A DNA stretch of 64,000 bases from Amycolatopsis sp. NBC_01480 (GCF_036227205.1 NZ_CP109442.1:3596001-3660000), one strand, 5' to 3'; shown: positions 8,388 through 16,509, numbered from the stretch's first letter. The notes: a model not told the origin generated them from the sequence alone. Translations and numbers: made by a program.

Positions 8388-9613
8388 GCTGTGCCCTTCG
8401 CCACTGATCCGACGTCAGCTACGGCGGAAACGGGTTCCTGTGAGCGGTCCGGCTGCAGCCCGTGTCCGCCTACTTCCGGTCGGATCAGTGCCGAGCTCGC
8501 CTCCCGCACCCGCTTACGGCTGAACCGGCCGAAGTTGTAGTACGCGGCGCAGGCGCCCTCCGGCGAGACCATGCAGGTGCCGATCGGCGTCTCCGGGGTG
8601 CACGCGGTGCCGAAAACCTTGCACTCCCACGGTTTCAGCACGCCCTTGAGCACCTCGCCGCACTGGCACGCCTTCGGGTCGGCGACCCGGACGCCGGGCA
8701 CCTCGAAGATCCGCTCGGCGTCGAAGGCCGCGTACTTCTCGCGCACCCGCATCGCCGAGTGCGTGATGAAGCCGAGCCCGCGCCATTCGAAGAACGGCCG
8801 CAGCTCCATCACCTCGTTGATCGCCTTGAGCGCCACCTGGTTCCCGTCCCACGGCACCACGCGCGAGTACTGGTTCTCGACTTCGGAGCGCCGCTCGGAC
8901 AGCTGCACCATCAGCATGTAGATGGACTGCAGGATGTCCAGCGGCTCGAACCCGGCCACCACCACGGGCTTGCCGTAGTCGCGTGCGATGAACTCGTACG
9001 GCCGGCAGCCGATCACCGTGGACACGTGGCCCGGGCCGATGAAGCCGTCGAGCCGCAGGTCGGGCGAGTCGAGGATGGCCTTGATCGCCGGGATGATGGT
9101 CACGTGGTTGGCGAACACGGAGAAGTTCTCCAGGCCCTCGGCCGCCGCGCGCAGCAGCGTCATCGCGGTGGACGGGGTGGTCGTCTCGAACCCGATGGCC
9201 ATGAACACCACCCGCAGGTCCGGGTTCTGCCGCGCGATCTTCAGCGAGTCCAGCGGCGAGTAGACCATCCGGATGTTGGTGCCCTCGGCGTTGGAGTCGA
9301 AGAAGTTCCCGCCGGAGCCGGGCACCCGCATCATGTCGCCGAACGAGGTCATCAGCACCCCGGGCTGACGCGCGATGTGGATGGCGTCGTCGATCCGGCC
9401 CATCGGGATCACGCACACCGGGCAGCCGGGGCCGTGCACCAGCTGCACGCTCTCGGGCAGGTAGTCCTCCAGGCCGTGTTTGTAGATGGTGTGCGTGTGC
9501 CCGCCGCACACCTCCATGAACTTGTACTCGCGCCCGGGCTCACACAGCGCGGTGATCTTCGCGGACAGCGCGCGCGCCTTGTCCGCGTCCCGGAACTCGT
9601 CGACGAAACGCAT
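8384..9613 (-). CDS. hypD: Hydrogenase maturation protein HypD with element-derived tail
   Basis: 409 residues. HypD holds a [4Fe-4S] cluster and, with HypC, assembles Fe(CN)2CO. Family motifs are present: CGGHTH near the N-terminus, GPGCPVC, GFETTTPSTA, and C-terminal cysteines in CQCGEVL, WECKVFG and GTCMVSPEGACAAYYNFGRF. The family normally ends about there (E. coli HypD 373 aa). Here roughly residues 375-404 are encoded by a palindromic repeat that occurs twice more in the window, followed by AKGTA. Start ATG 9613, 10 bases after hypC. The tail is probably tolerated rather than functional, which is inference. Confidence 0.95.
   Translation of the reverse strand: MRFVDEFRDADKARALSAKITALCEPGREYKFMEVCGGHTHTIYKHGLEDYLPESVQLVHGPGCPVCVIPMGRIDDAIHIARQPGVLMTSFGDMMRVPGSGGNFFDSNAEGTNIRMVYSPLDSLKIARQNPDLRVVFMAIGFETTTPSTAMTLLRAAAEGLENFSVFANHVTIIPAIKAILDSPDLRLDGFIGPGHVSTVIGCRPYEFIARDYGKPVVVAGFEPLDILQSIYMLMVQLSERRSEVENQYSRVVPWDGNQVALKAINEVMELRPFFEWRGLGFITHSAMRVREKYAAFDAERIFEVPGVRVADPKACQCGEVLKGVLKPWECKVFGTACTPETPIGTCMVSPEGACAAYYNFGRFSRKRVREASSALIRPEVGGHGLQPDRSQEPVSAVADVGSVAKGTA
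8402..8490. repeat. Palindromic dispersed element, copy A (inside hypD 3' end)
   Basis: 89 nt. Outer perfect inverted repeat CACTGATCCGAC (8402-8413) and GTCGGATCAGTG (8479-8490). Inside is a second stem: GGCGGA with TCCGCC, extended by ACGGG with CCCGT. The interior is near identical to copies B (19518) and C (30412), while the outer arms differ by paired changes. It is read in frame as the last part of hypD. Confidence 0.9.
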
Positions 9614-9623
9614 CAGCTGGCTC

Positions 9624-9896
9624 CTATTCGATCCGCGATTCGAGCAACGCGGCGATCTCGTCCTCGTAGGCCTTCCCGATGCTCTCCAGGAACTCCATGG
9701 CCGCGGCGGCCTCAGCCTCGTCTATTTTGGACAGTGCGAAGCCGACGTGGATCAGGATCCACTCGCCCGGCACCGGCGGGTCGTCGGTGAGCAGGCCGAT
9801 GTTGATCGTCCGCTTCACCCCACTGACCGAGACTTTCGCGAGGTCCGGCCGCTCCTCGCTGATCTCGATGATCTCGCCCGGAATCCCGAGGCACAC
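9624..9896 (-). CDS. hypC: Hydrogenase maturation chaperone HypC
   Basis: 90 residues, GTG start giving MCLGIPGEI, with the catalytic Cys2 that coordinates iron when HypC binds HypD. HypC/HupF OB-fold: GxVxRxxNIGLL then PGEWILIHVGFALSKID, followed by an acidic C-terminal helix. It lies between the 35-aa membrane peptide and hypD in the operon. A second HypC-like protein (17198-17452) is encoded upstream and lacks Cys2, so this is the classical chaperone. Confidence 0.95.
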   Translation of the reverse strand: MCLGIPGEIIEISEERPDLAKVSVSGVKRTINIGLLTDDPPVPGEWILIHVGFALSKIDEAEAAAAMEFLESIGKAYEDEIAALLESRIE

Positions 9897-9898
9897 GG

Positions 9899-10006
9899 CT
9901 ACATCCGGCTCATCTCGAGGTACCGCCGCACGTCCGGCTCGACCAGCCGGGCGAACCAGGCCGCCCCGCCCACCAGCACGAGCAACAGCAGGAAACGCTT
10001 GAACAT
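9899..10006 (-). CDS. 35-aa single-span membrane protein (DUF6893-like)
   Basis: ATG 10006 preceded by GGAGGT, stop TAG 9899-9901; 35 residues beginning MFKRFLLLLVLVGGAAWFA and ending RYLEMSRM. One hydrophobic helix at about residues 4-18, positively charged start, so N-terminus inside. It sits between the maturation protease and hypC. I recall such miniproteins near actinobacterial hydrogenase genes as DUF6893, but cannot confirm that here. It may anchor a hydrogenase or maturation factor at the membrane; this is inference. The excellent ribosome site and operon position argue it is real. Confidence 0.8.
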   Translation of the reverse strand: MFKRFLLLLVLVGGAAWFARLVEPDVRRYLEMSRM

Positions 10007-10007
10007 C

Positions 10008-10523
10008 TCAGACCTCCGTCTTCTGTCCGTCCGGCAGCCGTGAGGCGGTGCCCCACGCCAGTTCCGCCACCGCGCGCACCGCCGCCGGCACGGCCGCCTG
10101 TACTTCCTCGGAAAGCCCGATCCCGGGCTCCACGCTTCCCGGCTCGCAGCCGACGATCAGCACCCGCCCGGCGTCGCCGCCGAGCAGCCGCAGCAGCCGG
10201 AACACGGCCTCGGGCTGCATCCCGTGCGCGTCGATCGACGGCGCCTTCGTCAGGTCGTCCACGTCCGCTTCGATCAGCGACAGCGTGCCGGGCGGCTGGC
10301 CGTGCGGCGTCGCGTCGAGCAGGATCGTGGTGTCGTAGCCGCCGAGCAGGTCGTACGCCAGGTGCATGCCGGCGATGCCGTAGTCGGCGATCTGCACCCA
10401 GTCCGGCAGCTCGGTGTGCTCCAGCCGCGTGATCACCTCGACGCCGAACCCGTCGTCGCCGAGGAAGATGTTGCCGATGCCGGCCACCAGTACACTGGGT
10501 CTCATAACGGATCCAGGTCTCAT
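10008..10523 (-). CDS. Hydrogenase maturation protease (HyaD/HupD type)
   Basis: Aspartic-type endopeptidase that clips the C-terminal tail of the large subunit after Ni insertion. Family features: GIGNIFLGDDGFGVEV (nickel-sensing Glu/Asp), DYGIAGMHLAYDLL, DATPHGQPPG and SIDAHGMQPE with the metal-binding His. 171 residues from ATG 10523, which overlaps the upstream stop (ATGA); a second in-frame ATG at 10505 would give 165 residues. The two starts arise from an 18-bp tandem duplication. The substrate is HhyL, which keeps a 23-residue tail beyond its DPCLPCGVH motif. Confidence 0.92.
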   Translation of the reverse strand: MRPGSVMRPSVLVAGIGNIFLGDDGFGVEVITRLEHTELPDWVQIADYGIAGMHLAYDLLGGYDTTILLDATPHGQPPGTLSLIEADVDDLTKAPSIDAHGMQPEAVFRLLRLLGGDAGRVLIVGCEPGSVEPGIGLSEEVQAAVPAAVRAVAELAWGTASRLPDGQKTEV

Positions 10524-10536
10524 AACGGCTCCAGCT
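10501..10536. repeat. 18-bp tandem duplication across a stop/start junction
   Basis: CTCATAACGGATCCAGGT (10501-10518) is followed by CTCATAACGGCTCCAGCT (10519-10536), 16 of 18 identical. It duplicates the overlapping stop/ATG junction between the unknown operon gene and the maturation protease, creating two in-frame ATGs. Confidence 0.8.
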
Positions 10537-11824
10537 CGTCGGGGGAGAAGTAGCGGAACCGGCCGTGCGCGTTCTGCAGCTCCGCGGCGGGGTCGGCGTC
10601 CACGGTCACGGCCACGTGCGTTGATCCGTCCACATCGGACAGCACGGCGCGCACGGTGGCGACCAGGCCGGTGAGGAACATGTCCTGCGCGTCGCTGCCG
10701 CGCAGGTTCGGCCGCAGCCGCACGCGTGAACCGGCCGCGACGCGCGTTCCGGCGACGATCACGCTGTCGGTCTCCGGCGAGACGGACGCGTCCGCGCCGG
10801 GATCCCACCAGGGCACTTCAGGCTCCCCGGTCACCGAACGCAGGTAGCGGACGGTGCCGTGCAGCCGGTCGAGCAGCTCCTGCGGCATGTCGTCGACCCG
10901 GTCCACGATCGACGCCGCCCGCGGGTCGGTGGCCCTGACCTCGCGTTTTTCGTCGTCGGTGAGGGCCATCGTGCGCAGGGTGAGGATCTCGTCGATCTCG
11001 GTGCCGTCGAACAGCTCGCCCGCGCTCTCAGCGGCGATCGCCGGGTCGTCGTACAGGATGATCGGCGAGGCCAGCATCACCGGGCTCTGGGTGGTGCTCC
11101 CGATCAGCACCGGCCAGACGCGCTCGTTCACGCAGGCCTCGACGGCCGGCTTCGCCCACTCCGGCGGGTCGAGCATCGACAGGAAGTGCCCGGAGTCGAC
11201 CGAAAGGATCAGGTGCGCGGCCAGCAACGCGTGCCGCAGCGCCGTCTCCCGGGTCGGGTCCGCGGCGGTCCACGGGCTGGTGTTGCGCAGGTCCAGCCGC
11301 AGCCGGACGCCGCCGAACGGGCCGTCGAGCGAGTCGAGCCGCGCGGTCAGCACCCCGGTCAGCTCCTGCGAACGCCGGACCAGCGAGCAGCCGTCGCCGA
11401 CGTCCTCCGACTCCTCCCAGCCCGGCACGGCGAACGGCGTCTCGACGGGCTGGGCGAGCAATTCAGCGGCGGGCAGCACGAAGTCGACCTCACGCTCCAC
11501 GGCCTCGTCCCAGGTCGTGTACTCGGTGCCGGCGGCGGTCATCGTCGCGACGAACTCCTCGCCGTCGTGCGCCAATCGTTGCTGCGCCTGAAGAAACCGC
11601 AGCTTGACGTGCAGCGCCGTGTGCGAGCGCGGTTCCAGCAGGCACTCGGTGCGCGAGGTCGCGTACTCGCCGCGCGCGTCGTCGGCGTAGGACGGCGGCA
11701 TCAGCACACCCCACTGCCAGCGCACGCGGTTCTTGCCCGCCGACGCGCGGTACGGGTAGAGCAGGTAGCCCTCGTACAGCACCGCGTCGCCGACCGCGCG
11801 GGCCTGGTCCCCGACCGCGGTCAC
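10520..11824 (-). CDS. Hydrogenase-operon protein of unknown function
   Basis: 434 residues, no membrane segment or recognisable catalytic motif. A striking N-terminal part (VLYEGYLLYPYRASAGKNR) and several Trp-containing patches suggest a globular beta-rich protein. Its start overlaps the DUF6084-like stop by four bases and its stop overlaps the maturation protease start, so it is embedded in the coupled operon and likely has a dedicated role in the assembly or activity of this hydrogenase class. From memory, homologs accompany hhySL in other actinobacteria. Function not assigned. Confidence 0.8.
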   Translation of the reverse strand: MTAVGDQARAVGDAVLYEGYLLYPYRASAGKNRVRWQWGVLMPPSYADDARGEYATSRTECLLEPRSHTALHVKLRFLQAQQRLAHDGEEFVATMTAAGTEYTTWDEAVEREVDFVLPAAELLAQPVETPFAVPGWEESEDVGDGCSLVRRSQELTGVLTARLDSLDGPFGGVRLRLDLRNTSPWTAADPTRETALRHALLAAHLILSVDSGHFLSMLDPPEWAKPAVEACVNERVWPVLIGSTTQSPVMLASPIILYDDPAIAAESAGELFDGTEIDEILTLRTMALTDDEKREVRATDPRAASIVDRVDDMPQELLDRLHGTVRYLRSVTGEPEVPWWDPGADASVSPETDSVIVAGTRVAAGSRVRLRPNLRGSDAQDMFLTGLVATVRAVLSDVDGSTHVAVTVDADPAAELQNAHGRFRYFSPDELEPL

Positions 11825-12459
11825 GGCGGATCACCGGCCGAGCCGAGCAGCTTCTCCATCGCCGCGTCCCAGGTCGGGATCGCGTGGCGCGCCTTGTACT
11901 TGAGCAGTTCGTCGAGGGTGTCCCGGTGCAGCTTGATCCACGCGACCTGCGGGAAGTACCGGTCCATCAGCTCGTCCCACGCGGTGATCGGCATCCGGAC
12001 CTCGGCCTCGACGTGCCACGGCACCGGCTCGACCCAGAACCCGGGCCCGCCCTTGCCGAACACGGTGCCGCTGAACAGCAGCACGAGCGGGACCACGCCG
12101 TCGGCCAGCGCGTGGAAGTACTTGCCCGCGGCCACTTCCAGGTCGTAACTGCACGGCACCTCGAGCACGAACTCGGTGCTGCCGGTGAACCCCGGCACCA
12201 CCGCGGAGACGGCGGCGAACTGGAACGGCTTGAGCGTCTCGCCCCAGCGCGACGGGTCGCCGAACAGGTCGGTCAGCAGCTCGGACTCCCCGTCGGAGTA
12301 CCGCCGCCGCTGCGGCTCGATCCGCAGCTGTATCCGCAGCACCAGCGCGTACACCGGTTGCGCGGTCAGCTCGGTGACCCGCATGGTGAACGCCAGCGTC
12401 GGCGAGGCCGCGTACTTCAACGGCTGCACGTCCACGCAGTCGAAGGTGAGTTCAGCCAT
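11821..12459 (-). CDS. DUF6084-like hydrogenase-associated protein
   Basis: 212 residues beginning MAELTFDCVDVQPLKYAAS, with alternating hydrophobic beta-strand patterns (LAFTMRVTELTAQPVYALVLR, then RIEPQRRRY) and a C-terminal helical part. I recall this pattern as DUF6084, found in actinobacterial hydrogenase clusters. No cysteine motif beyond single Cys, no signal peptide. Starts inside the end of the preceding gene (8-base overlap) and overlaps the following gene start. A beta-sandwich scaffold or chaperone is possible; that is inference. Confidence 0.8.
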   Translation of the reverse strand: MAELTFDCVDVQPLKYAASPTLAFTMRVTELTAQPVYALVLRIQLRIEPQRRRYSDGESELLTDLFGDPSRWGETLKPFQFAAVSAVVPGFTGSTEFVLEVPCSYDLEVAAGKYFHALADGVVPLVLLFSGTVFGKGGPGFWVEPVPWHVEAEVRMPITAWDELMDRYFPQVAWIKLHRDTLDELLKYKARHAIPTWDAAMEKLLGSAGDPP

Positions 12460-13069
12460 CGGCCACGACCTCGCTGCGCTCGCGCAGGTCCGCGAAGAAC
12501 CCGTCGATCGCCTCGTGGGCCGCGCTGCCGCCGTCGAAGCCGCGCCAGTGCAGCCGGACCAGGCCGACCAGCTCGTAACAGGCGTCGATCGGCACCAGGA
12601 AGCACTCGTAGCCGAAGTCGTTTTTGCTGATCAGCAACGCCTCGACGTCGGGCGCGATCGAGGCGAACGCCGGTTGCGTATCGAGCAGCTCGGTCCAGGT
12701 GTCCAATGGCAGCAAGGATTCCGTCGCGCCGGCCGGGCTCGGGTAGAACGCGACGGTGCGCCCCTGCACCGAGTTGTGGAACAGGAACGCCATCCGCACC
12801 GGCACCCCCGCCGACTCCCACAGCGTCGAGCCCGCCGGGAAGCGCGGCGCGTGCAGGTACCGCGTCGGCACCGCGCGATGCCGCTTGCCGCCCGCGCCGG
12901 TGTGCGTGAACAGCAGGTAGCAGCCCCGGCAGGTGCACATGATCGCCCTCGACTCGAGGTCGATCACGTGCCCGTGGCCGGCCCCGACCGGTTCCGTGCA
13001 CAGCTCGCACCGCTCGCCGGGCGCGGGCCGGACGGCGGGCTCGAGGAACCGGCGCAGGCCGCCCGTCAT
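12452..13069 (-). CDS. DUF5947-like protein with zinc/rubredoxin-like knuckles
   Basis: 205 residues from ATG 13069 (ATGA overlap with the NifU-like gene). N-terminal CELC (near residue 21) and CTCRGC about 23 residues later make a four-cysteine metal site with EPVGAGHGHVIDLESRAIMC between, like a zinc ribbon or rubredoxin knuckle. The remainder is a soluble alpha/beta domain. I recall the family as DUF5947, linked to group 1h hydrogenase operons. It could be an electron carrier or assembly factor; undecided. Confidence 0.8.
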   Translation of the reverse strand: MTGGLRRFLEPAVRPAPGERCELCTEPVGAGHGHVIDLESRAIMCTCRGCYLLFTHTGAGGKRHRAVPTRYLHAPRFPAGSTLWESAGVPVRMAFLFHNSVQGRTVAFYPSPAGATESLLPLDTWTELLDTQPAFASIAPDVEALLISKNDFGYECFLVPIDACYELVGLVRLHWRGFDGGSAAHEAIDGFFADLRERSEVVADG

Positions 13070-13647
13070 GCCTGCTCCACCGGGACCGGGCACTCCAGTG
13101 CTTCGAGCGGCAGCAGCGGCCGTCCGCCCGGGCCGGTCTGCACGGGTGCGGCGCCCTCGGGCACAACCCCCTCGACGACGACGTCGGAGATCTCCGGCGC
13201 CGCCTCGCGGACCACCCGCTCGATGGCGTACTTCGCGGTGACGGTCGAGGACGGGCAGCCGTCGCACGTCCCCATCAGTTGCAGCTGGAGCACTCCTTCG
13301 CCGGTGATGCCGACGATGTCGACGTCGCCGGCGTGCGAGCCGAGGTACGGCCGCACCTTGTCGAGCGCTTCGGTGACGCGCTCCAGCGTCGTTTTCGGGT
13401 GCAGGTCGTGCAGGACCAGCAGACCGCGCACGTGCTCGTCGTCGGCGAGGCGCCCGAGCAGCGCCTCACCGCCGTCGGACTCGCGCACCACGGCCAGCAC
13501 CCGCTCCAGGCCGGCGCCGTAGAACTCGAGCAGCGTGTGGACGAGGTCCTCGGCCAGGTCGACGGTCGGCTGGTCCGCCCGCTCGGCCAGCTCGCCCAGC
13601 AGCGCCTCGATGCGTTCGCCGACCTGGCCGACGTCGGAGCCCGCCAT
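13066..13647 (-). CDS. NifU-like C-terminal domain (Fe-S scaffold) protein
   Basis: 193 residues. The C-terminal half has the NifU/Nfu signature: VRPYLGSHAGDVDIVGI, then LMGTCDGCPSSTVT with the C-x-x-C that binds a transferable [4Fe-4S] cluster. The N-terminal ~95 residues are helical and particular to this operon type. Starts three bases after the hhyL stop. Probably supplies clusters to the small subunit HhyS or to HypD; this follows from family and position. Confidence 0.9.
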   Translation of the reverse strand: MAGSDVGQVGERIEALLGELAERADQPTVDLAEDLVHTLLEFYGAGLERVLAVVRESDGGEALLGRLADDEHVRGLLVLHDLHPKTTLERVTEALDKVRPYLGSHAGDVDIVGITGEGVLQLQLMGTCDGCPSSTVTAKYAIERVVREAAPEISDVVVEGVVPEGAAPVQTGPGGRPLLPLEALECPVPVEQA

Positions 13648-13649
13648 GG

Positions 13650-15446
13650 TCAGAGCACCTCTCCGCCGAACGCGTGCGGGGTGTGGATGCGCTCCAGCGT
13701 CTTGCCCTTGCCGGTGTACATGTGCACGCCGCAGGGCAGGCACGGGTCGAAGCTGCGGACCGCGCGCATGATGTCGATGCCCTTGAAGTTCTCCTGCGTG
13801 TTCTCCTCGAAGATCGGCGTGTTCTGCACGGCGTCCTCGTACGGGCCGGGGGTGCCGAAGGAGTCGCGGACGCTGCCGTTCCAGGGCGTCGGCGGGTACG
13901 GGTGGTAGTTCGCGATCTTGCCGCCCTTGATCACCATGTGGTGCGACAGCACGCCGCGCACGGCCTCGGTGAACCCGCACGAGACGCCCTCGTCGGGCAC
14001 CTTGAACGGCTCCCAGGTCTTGGTGTTGCCACCGCGGACCTCGGCCAGCGCGCGTTCGGCGAAGTGCAGGGCGATCGCGGCGGAGTAGGCCTGGAAGTAC
14101 GTGCGCGCCCGGTTGCGCTCCAGCGCGTTGCTCCACTTCGGGATCTTCCACTCGAAGCTGACCTCGGGCTTCAACGCCGTGCGCGGCAGGTTGATCACCA
14201 CGCTGTGCCCGGTGGACTTCACGTAATCGGTGTCGACCAGGCCGGCCAGCGCCGTGGTCCACAGCCGCGCGAGCGGGCCGCCGCCGGTGTCCAGCGCCAG
14301 GTGGTCCTTGCCGTCGAACCAGCGCGGCGACATCGTCCACGAGTACTTGTCGTCGAAGTCGCGCTTCTGCGGCCGCGGGATGGTGTGCTGGTTCCACGGG
14401 TGCCGCGAGTCGACCGGGTTGCCGAGCGGGTCGTGCGTGACGAACTTCTCCATGCCCTCCCAGTCCTCGTAGAAGGACGAGCCGAGCAGGATCCGGATGC
14501 CGAGGTTGATGTCGAGCAGGCTGGTGGTGACCAGCTTGCCGTCCACCACCACCCCGGGCGTGACGAACATCTTGCGGCCCCAGGCCTCCATGTTCTCGTA
14601 GGTGAAGTCGCAGTACTCCGGGTTGTTCAGGCTGCCCCAGCAGCCGAGCAGGATGCGGCGGCGGCCGACCTCCTCGTAGCCGGGCAGGGCCTCGTAGAAG
14701 AAGTCGAACAGGTCGTCGTGCATCGGCAGGCAGCGCTTCATGAACTCGACGTAGCGCATGAGCCGGGACAGGTAGTCGGTGAACAGCTGCACCGTCGCGA
14801 TGGTCCCGACGCCGCCGGGGTACAAAGTGGACGGATGCACGTGCCTGCCCTCCATCAGGCAGAACATCTCCCGGGTGGAGCGGCTGACCTGCAGCGCCTC
14901 CCGGTAGAACTCGCCTTCCAGCGGGTTCAGCGAGCGCATGATGTCGCCGATGGTGCGGTAGCCGTGCTGCTCGGCGTGCGGCGATTCGGTGCGGTTGGCC
15001 AGTTCCAGCACGCCGGGGTTGGTCTCGCCGACCATCTTCTCGCAGTAGTCGACGCCGACCAGGTTCTCCTGGAAGATGTTGTGGTCGAACATGTACTCGG
15101 CGGACTCGCCGAGGTTGATGATCCACTCGCCGAGGTGCGGCGGGCGCACCCCGTAGGCCATGTTCTGGTTGTAGACCGAGCAGGTGGCGTGGTTGTCGCC
15201 GCAGATGCCGCAGATGCGGCTGGTGATGAAGTGCGCGTCGCGCGGGTCCTTGCCCTTCATGAAGATGCTGTAGCCGCGGAAGACCGAGGACGTGCTGTGG
15301 CACTCCACGACCTTCTTCTGCGCCCAGTCGATCTTCGTGTAGATGCCGAGGCTGCCGACGATGCGCGTGATCGGGTCCCAGGCCATCTCGACGAGCTCGG
15401 TCTTGCCCTTGGTGCTGACGCTCTTGCCGCTTTCCGTCTGTGTCAT
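13650..15446 (-). CDS. hhyL: [NiFe]-hydrogenase large subunit, group 1h actinobacterial type
   Basis: 598 residues. Holds the NiFe(CN)2CO site. N-terminal nickel ligands are in R-I-C79-G-I-C82; C-terminal ligands are in D-P-C569-L-P-C572-G-V-H575. The 23 residues after His575 are the tail expected to be removed by the maturation protease encoded downstream. The long form, with several insertions relative to group 1 membrane enzymes, fits the high-affinity atmospheric-H2-oxidising class of mycobacteria, streptomycetes and Ralstonia AH. No signal sequence of its own. Thirteen bases after hhyS. Confidence 0.96.
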   Translation of the reverse strand: MTQTESGKSVSTKGKTELVEMAWDPITRIVGSLGIYTKIDWAQKKVVECHSTSSVFRGYSIFMKGKDPRDAHFITSRICGICGDNHATCSVYNQNMAYGVRPPHLGEWIINLGESAEYMFDHNIFQENLVGVDYCEKMVGETNPGVLELANRTESPHAEQHGYRTIGDIMRSLNPLEGEFYREALQVSRSTREMFCLMEGRHVHPSTLYPGGVGTIATVQLFTDYLSRLMRYVEFMKRCLPMHDDLFDFFYEALPGYEEVGRRRILLGCWGSLNNPEYCDFTYENMEAWGRKMFVTPGVVVDGKLVTTSLLDINLGIRILLGSSFYEDWEGMEKFVTHDPLGNPVDSRHPWNQHTIPRPQKRDFDDKYSWTMSPRWFDGKDHLALDTGGGPLARLWTTALAGLVDTDYVKSTGHSVVINLPRTALKPEVSFEWKIPKWSNALERNRARTYFQAYSAAIALHFAERALAEVRGGNTKTWEPFKVPDEGVSCGFTEAVRGVLSHHMVIKGGKIANYHPYPPTPWNGSVRDSFGTPGPYEDAVQNTPIFEENTQENFKGIDIMRAVRSFDPCLPCGVHMYTGKGKTLERIHTPHAFGGEVL

Positions 15447-15459
15447 GTCCCCAGTCCCT

Positions 15460-16509
15460 TCAGCGCCAAGAGGAGCGGTAGCCGGTCTCGAGCTGCTTGC
15501 CCTTGTGCCGCCACTTCGGCTCCAGGTCGACCTTGCGCTCGGTGATCTTGCGCAGCCGCCGGATCACCGAGCCGTACGCGCCGCTGGCCAGCGAGGACAC
15601 GTGCGCGCCCGGCGGCTCGTCCATGAACGGCATGAACTTGTCCGGGAAGCCCGGCATGGTGCAGCCGATGCAGATGCCGCCGACGTTCGGGCAGCCGCCC
15701 ACGCCGTTGATCCAGCCGCGCTTGGGCACGTTGCACTTCACCACCGGGCCCCAGCAGCCCAGCTTGACCAGGCACTTCGGCGAGTCGTAGGTGTCGGCGA
15801 ACTGGCCCTGCTCGTAGTACCCGGCTCGATCGCACCCCTCGTGCACGGTCGCGCCGAAGAGCCACTGTGGACGGAGGTGGTCGTCCAGCGGGATCATCGG
15901 GGCCTGGCCCGCCGCCTGGTAGAGCAGGTAGGTCAGGGTTTCGGAGAAGTTGTCCGGGTGCGTCGGGCAGCCCGGGATGCAGACGATCGGGATGCCGGCG
16001 CCGGACTTCCAGTCCCAGCCCAGGTAATCGGGCACGCCCATGGCGCCGGTCGGGTTGCCCTCCATGGCGTGGATGCCGCCGTACGCCGCGCAGGTGCCGG
16101 CCGCGACGACCGCGAGGGCCTTGGGCGTCAACCGGTCCAGCCACTCGCTGGTGGTCATCGGCTGGCCGGTCTCCGGGTTGTTGCCGAAGCCGCACCAGTA
16201 GCCCTCGGACTTGATCGCCTCGTTCGGGATCGAGCCCTCGATGACCAGCACAAACGGTTCCAGCTCACCACGATCGGCCTTGTAGAACCATTCGATGAAG
16301 GTGTCCGCGCCCTTGTCCGGCCCGCACTCGAAGTCGATCAGCGGCCAGTGGACCGCGATCTTCGGCAGGCCGGGCAGCGCGCCGAGGACGATCTCCTCGA
16401 TGCTGGGCTGCGTGGCCGCGGTCAGCGCGACGGAATCGCCGTCGCACGACAGTCCGGCGTTGATCCACAGGATGTGGATGGGTTTCTCTTCTTCCTGGGT
16501 ATGCGTCAC
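15460..16509 (-). CDS. hhyS: [NiFe]-hydrogenase small subunit, group 1h
   Basis: 349 residues from GTG 16509, overlapping the upstream SIS gene stop (GTGA). The proximal cluster motif is C22-D-G-D25-S in place of the usual C-x-G-C; Asp25 replaces a cysteine ligand, as known for the actinobacterial-type hydrogenase of Ralstonia eutropha. Other cluster ligands are in GTCAAYGG, GCPTHPDN, the GCDRAGYY region, GCWGPVVKCNV and GGCPNVGGICIGC. No Tat signal peptide or C-terminal anchor, so it is a cytoplasmic-side enzyme. An upstream in-frame start would add 16 Arg/Pro-rich residues and is unlikely. Confidence 0.95.
   Translation of the reverse strand: MTHTQEEEKPIHILWINAGLSCDGDSVALTAATQPSIEEIVLGALPGLPKIAVHWPLIDFECGPDKGADTFIEWFYKADRGELEPFVLVIEGSIPNEAIKSEGYWCGFGNNPETGQPMTTSEWLDRLTPKALAVVAAGTCAAYGGIHAMEGNPTGAMGVPDYLGWDWKSGAGIPIVCIPGCPTHPDNFSETLTYLLYQAAGQAPMIPLDDHLRPQWLFGATVHEGCDRAGYYEQGQFADTYDSPKCLVKLGCWGPVVKCNVPKRGWINGVGGCPNVGGICIGCTMPGFPDKFMPFMDEPPGAHVSSLASGAYGSVIRRLRKITERKVDLEPKWRHKGKQLETGYRSSWR

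Noticed and set aside
13066..15303. 745-codon frame covering hhyL and ending as the NifU-like gene
   Set aside because: Only the last 193 codons look like protein; the rest is an off-frame, Arg/Pro-rich shadow of hhyL, whose motifs lie in another frame.
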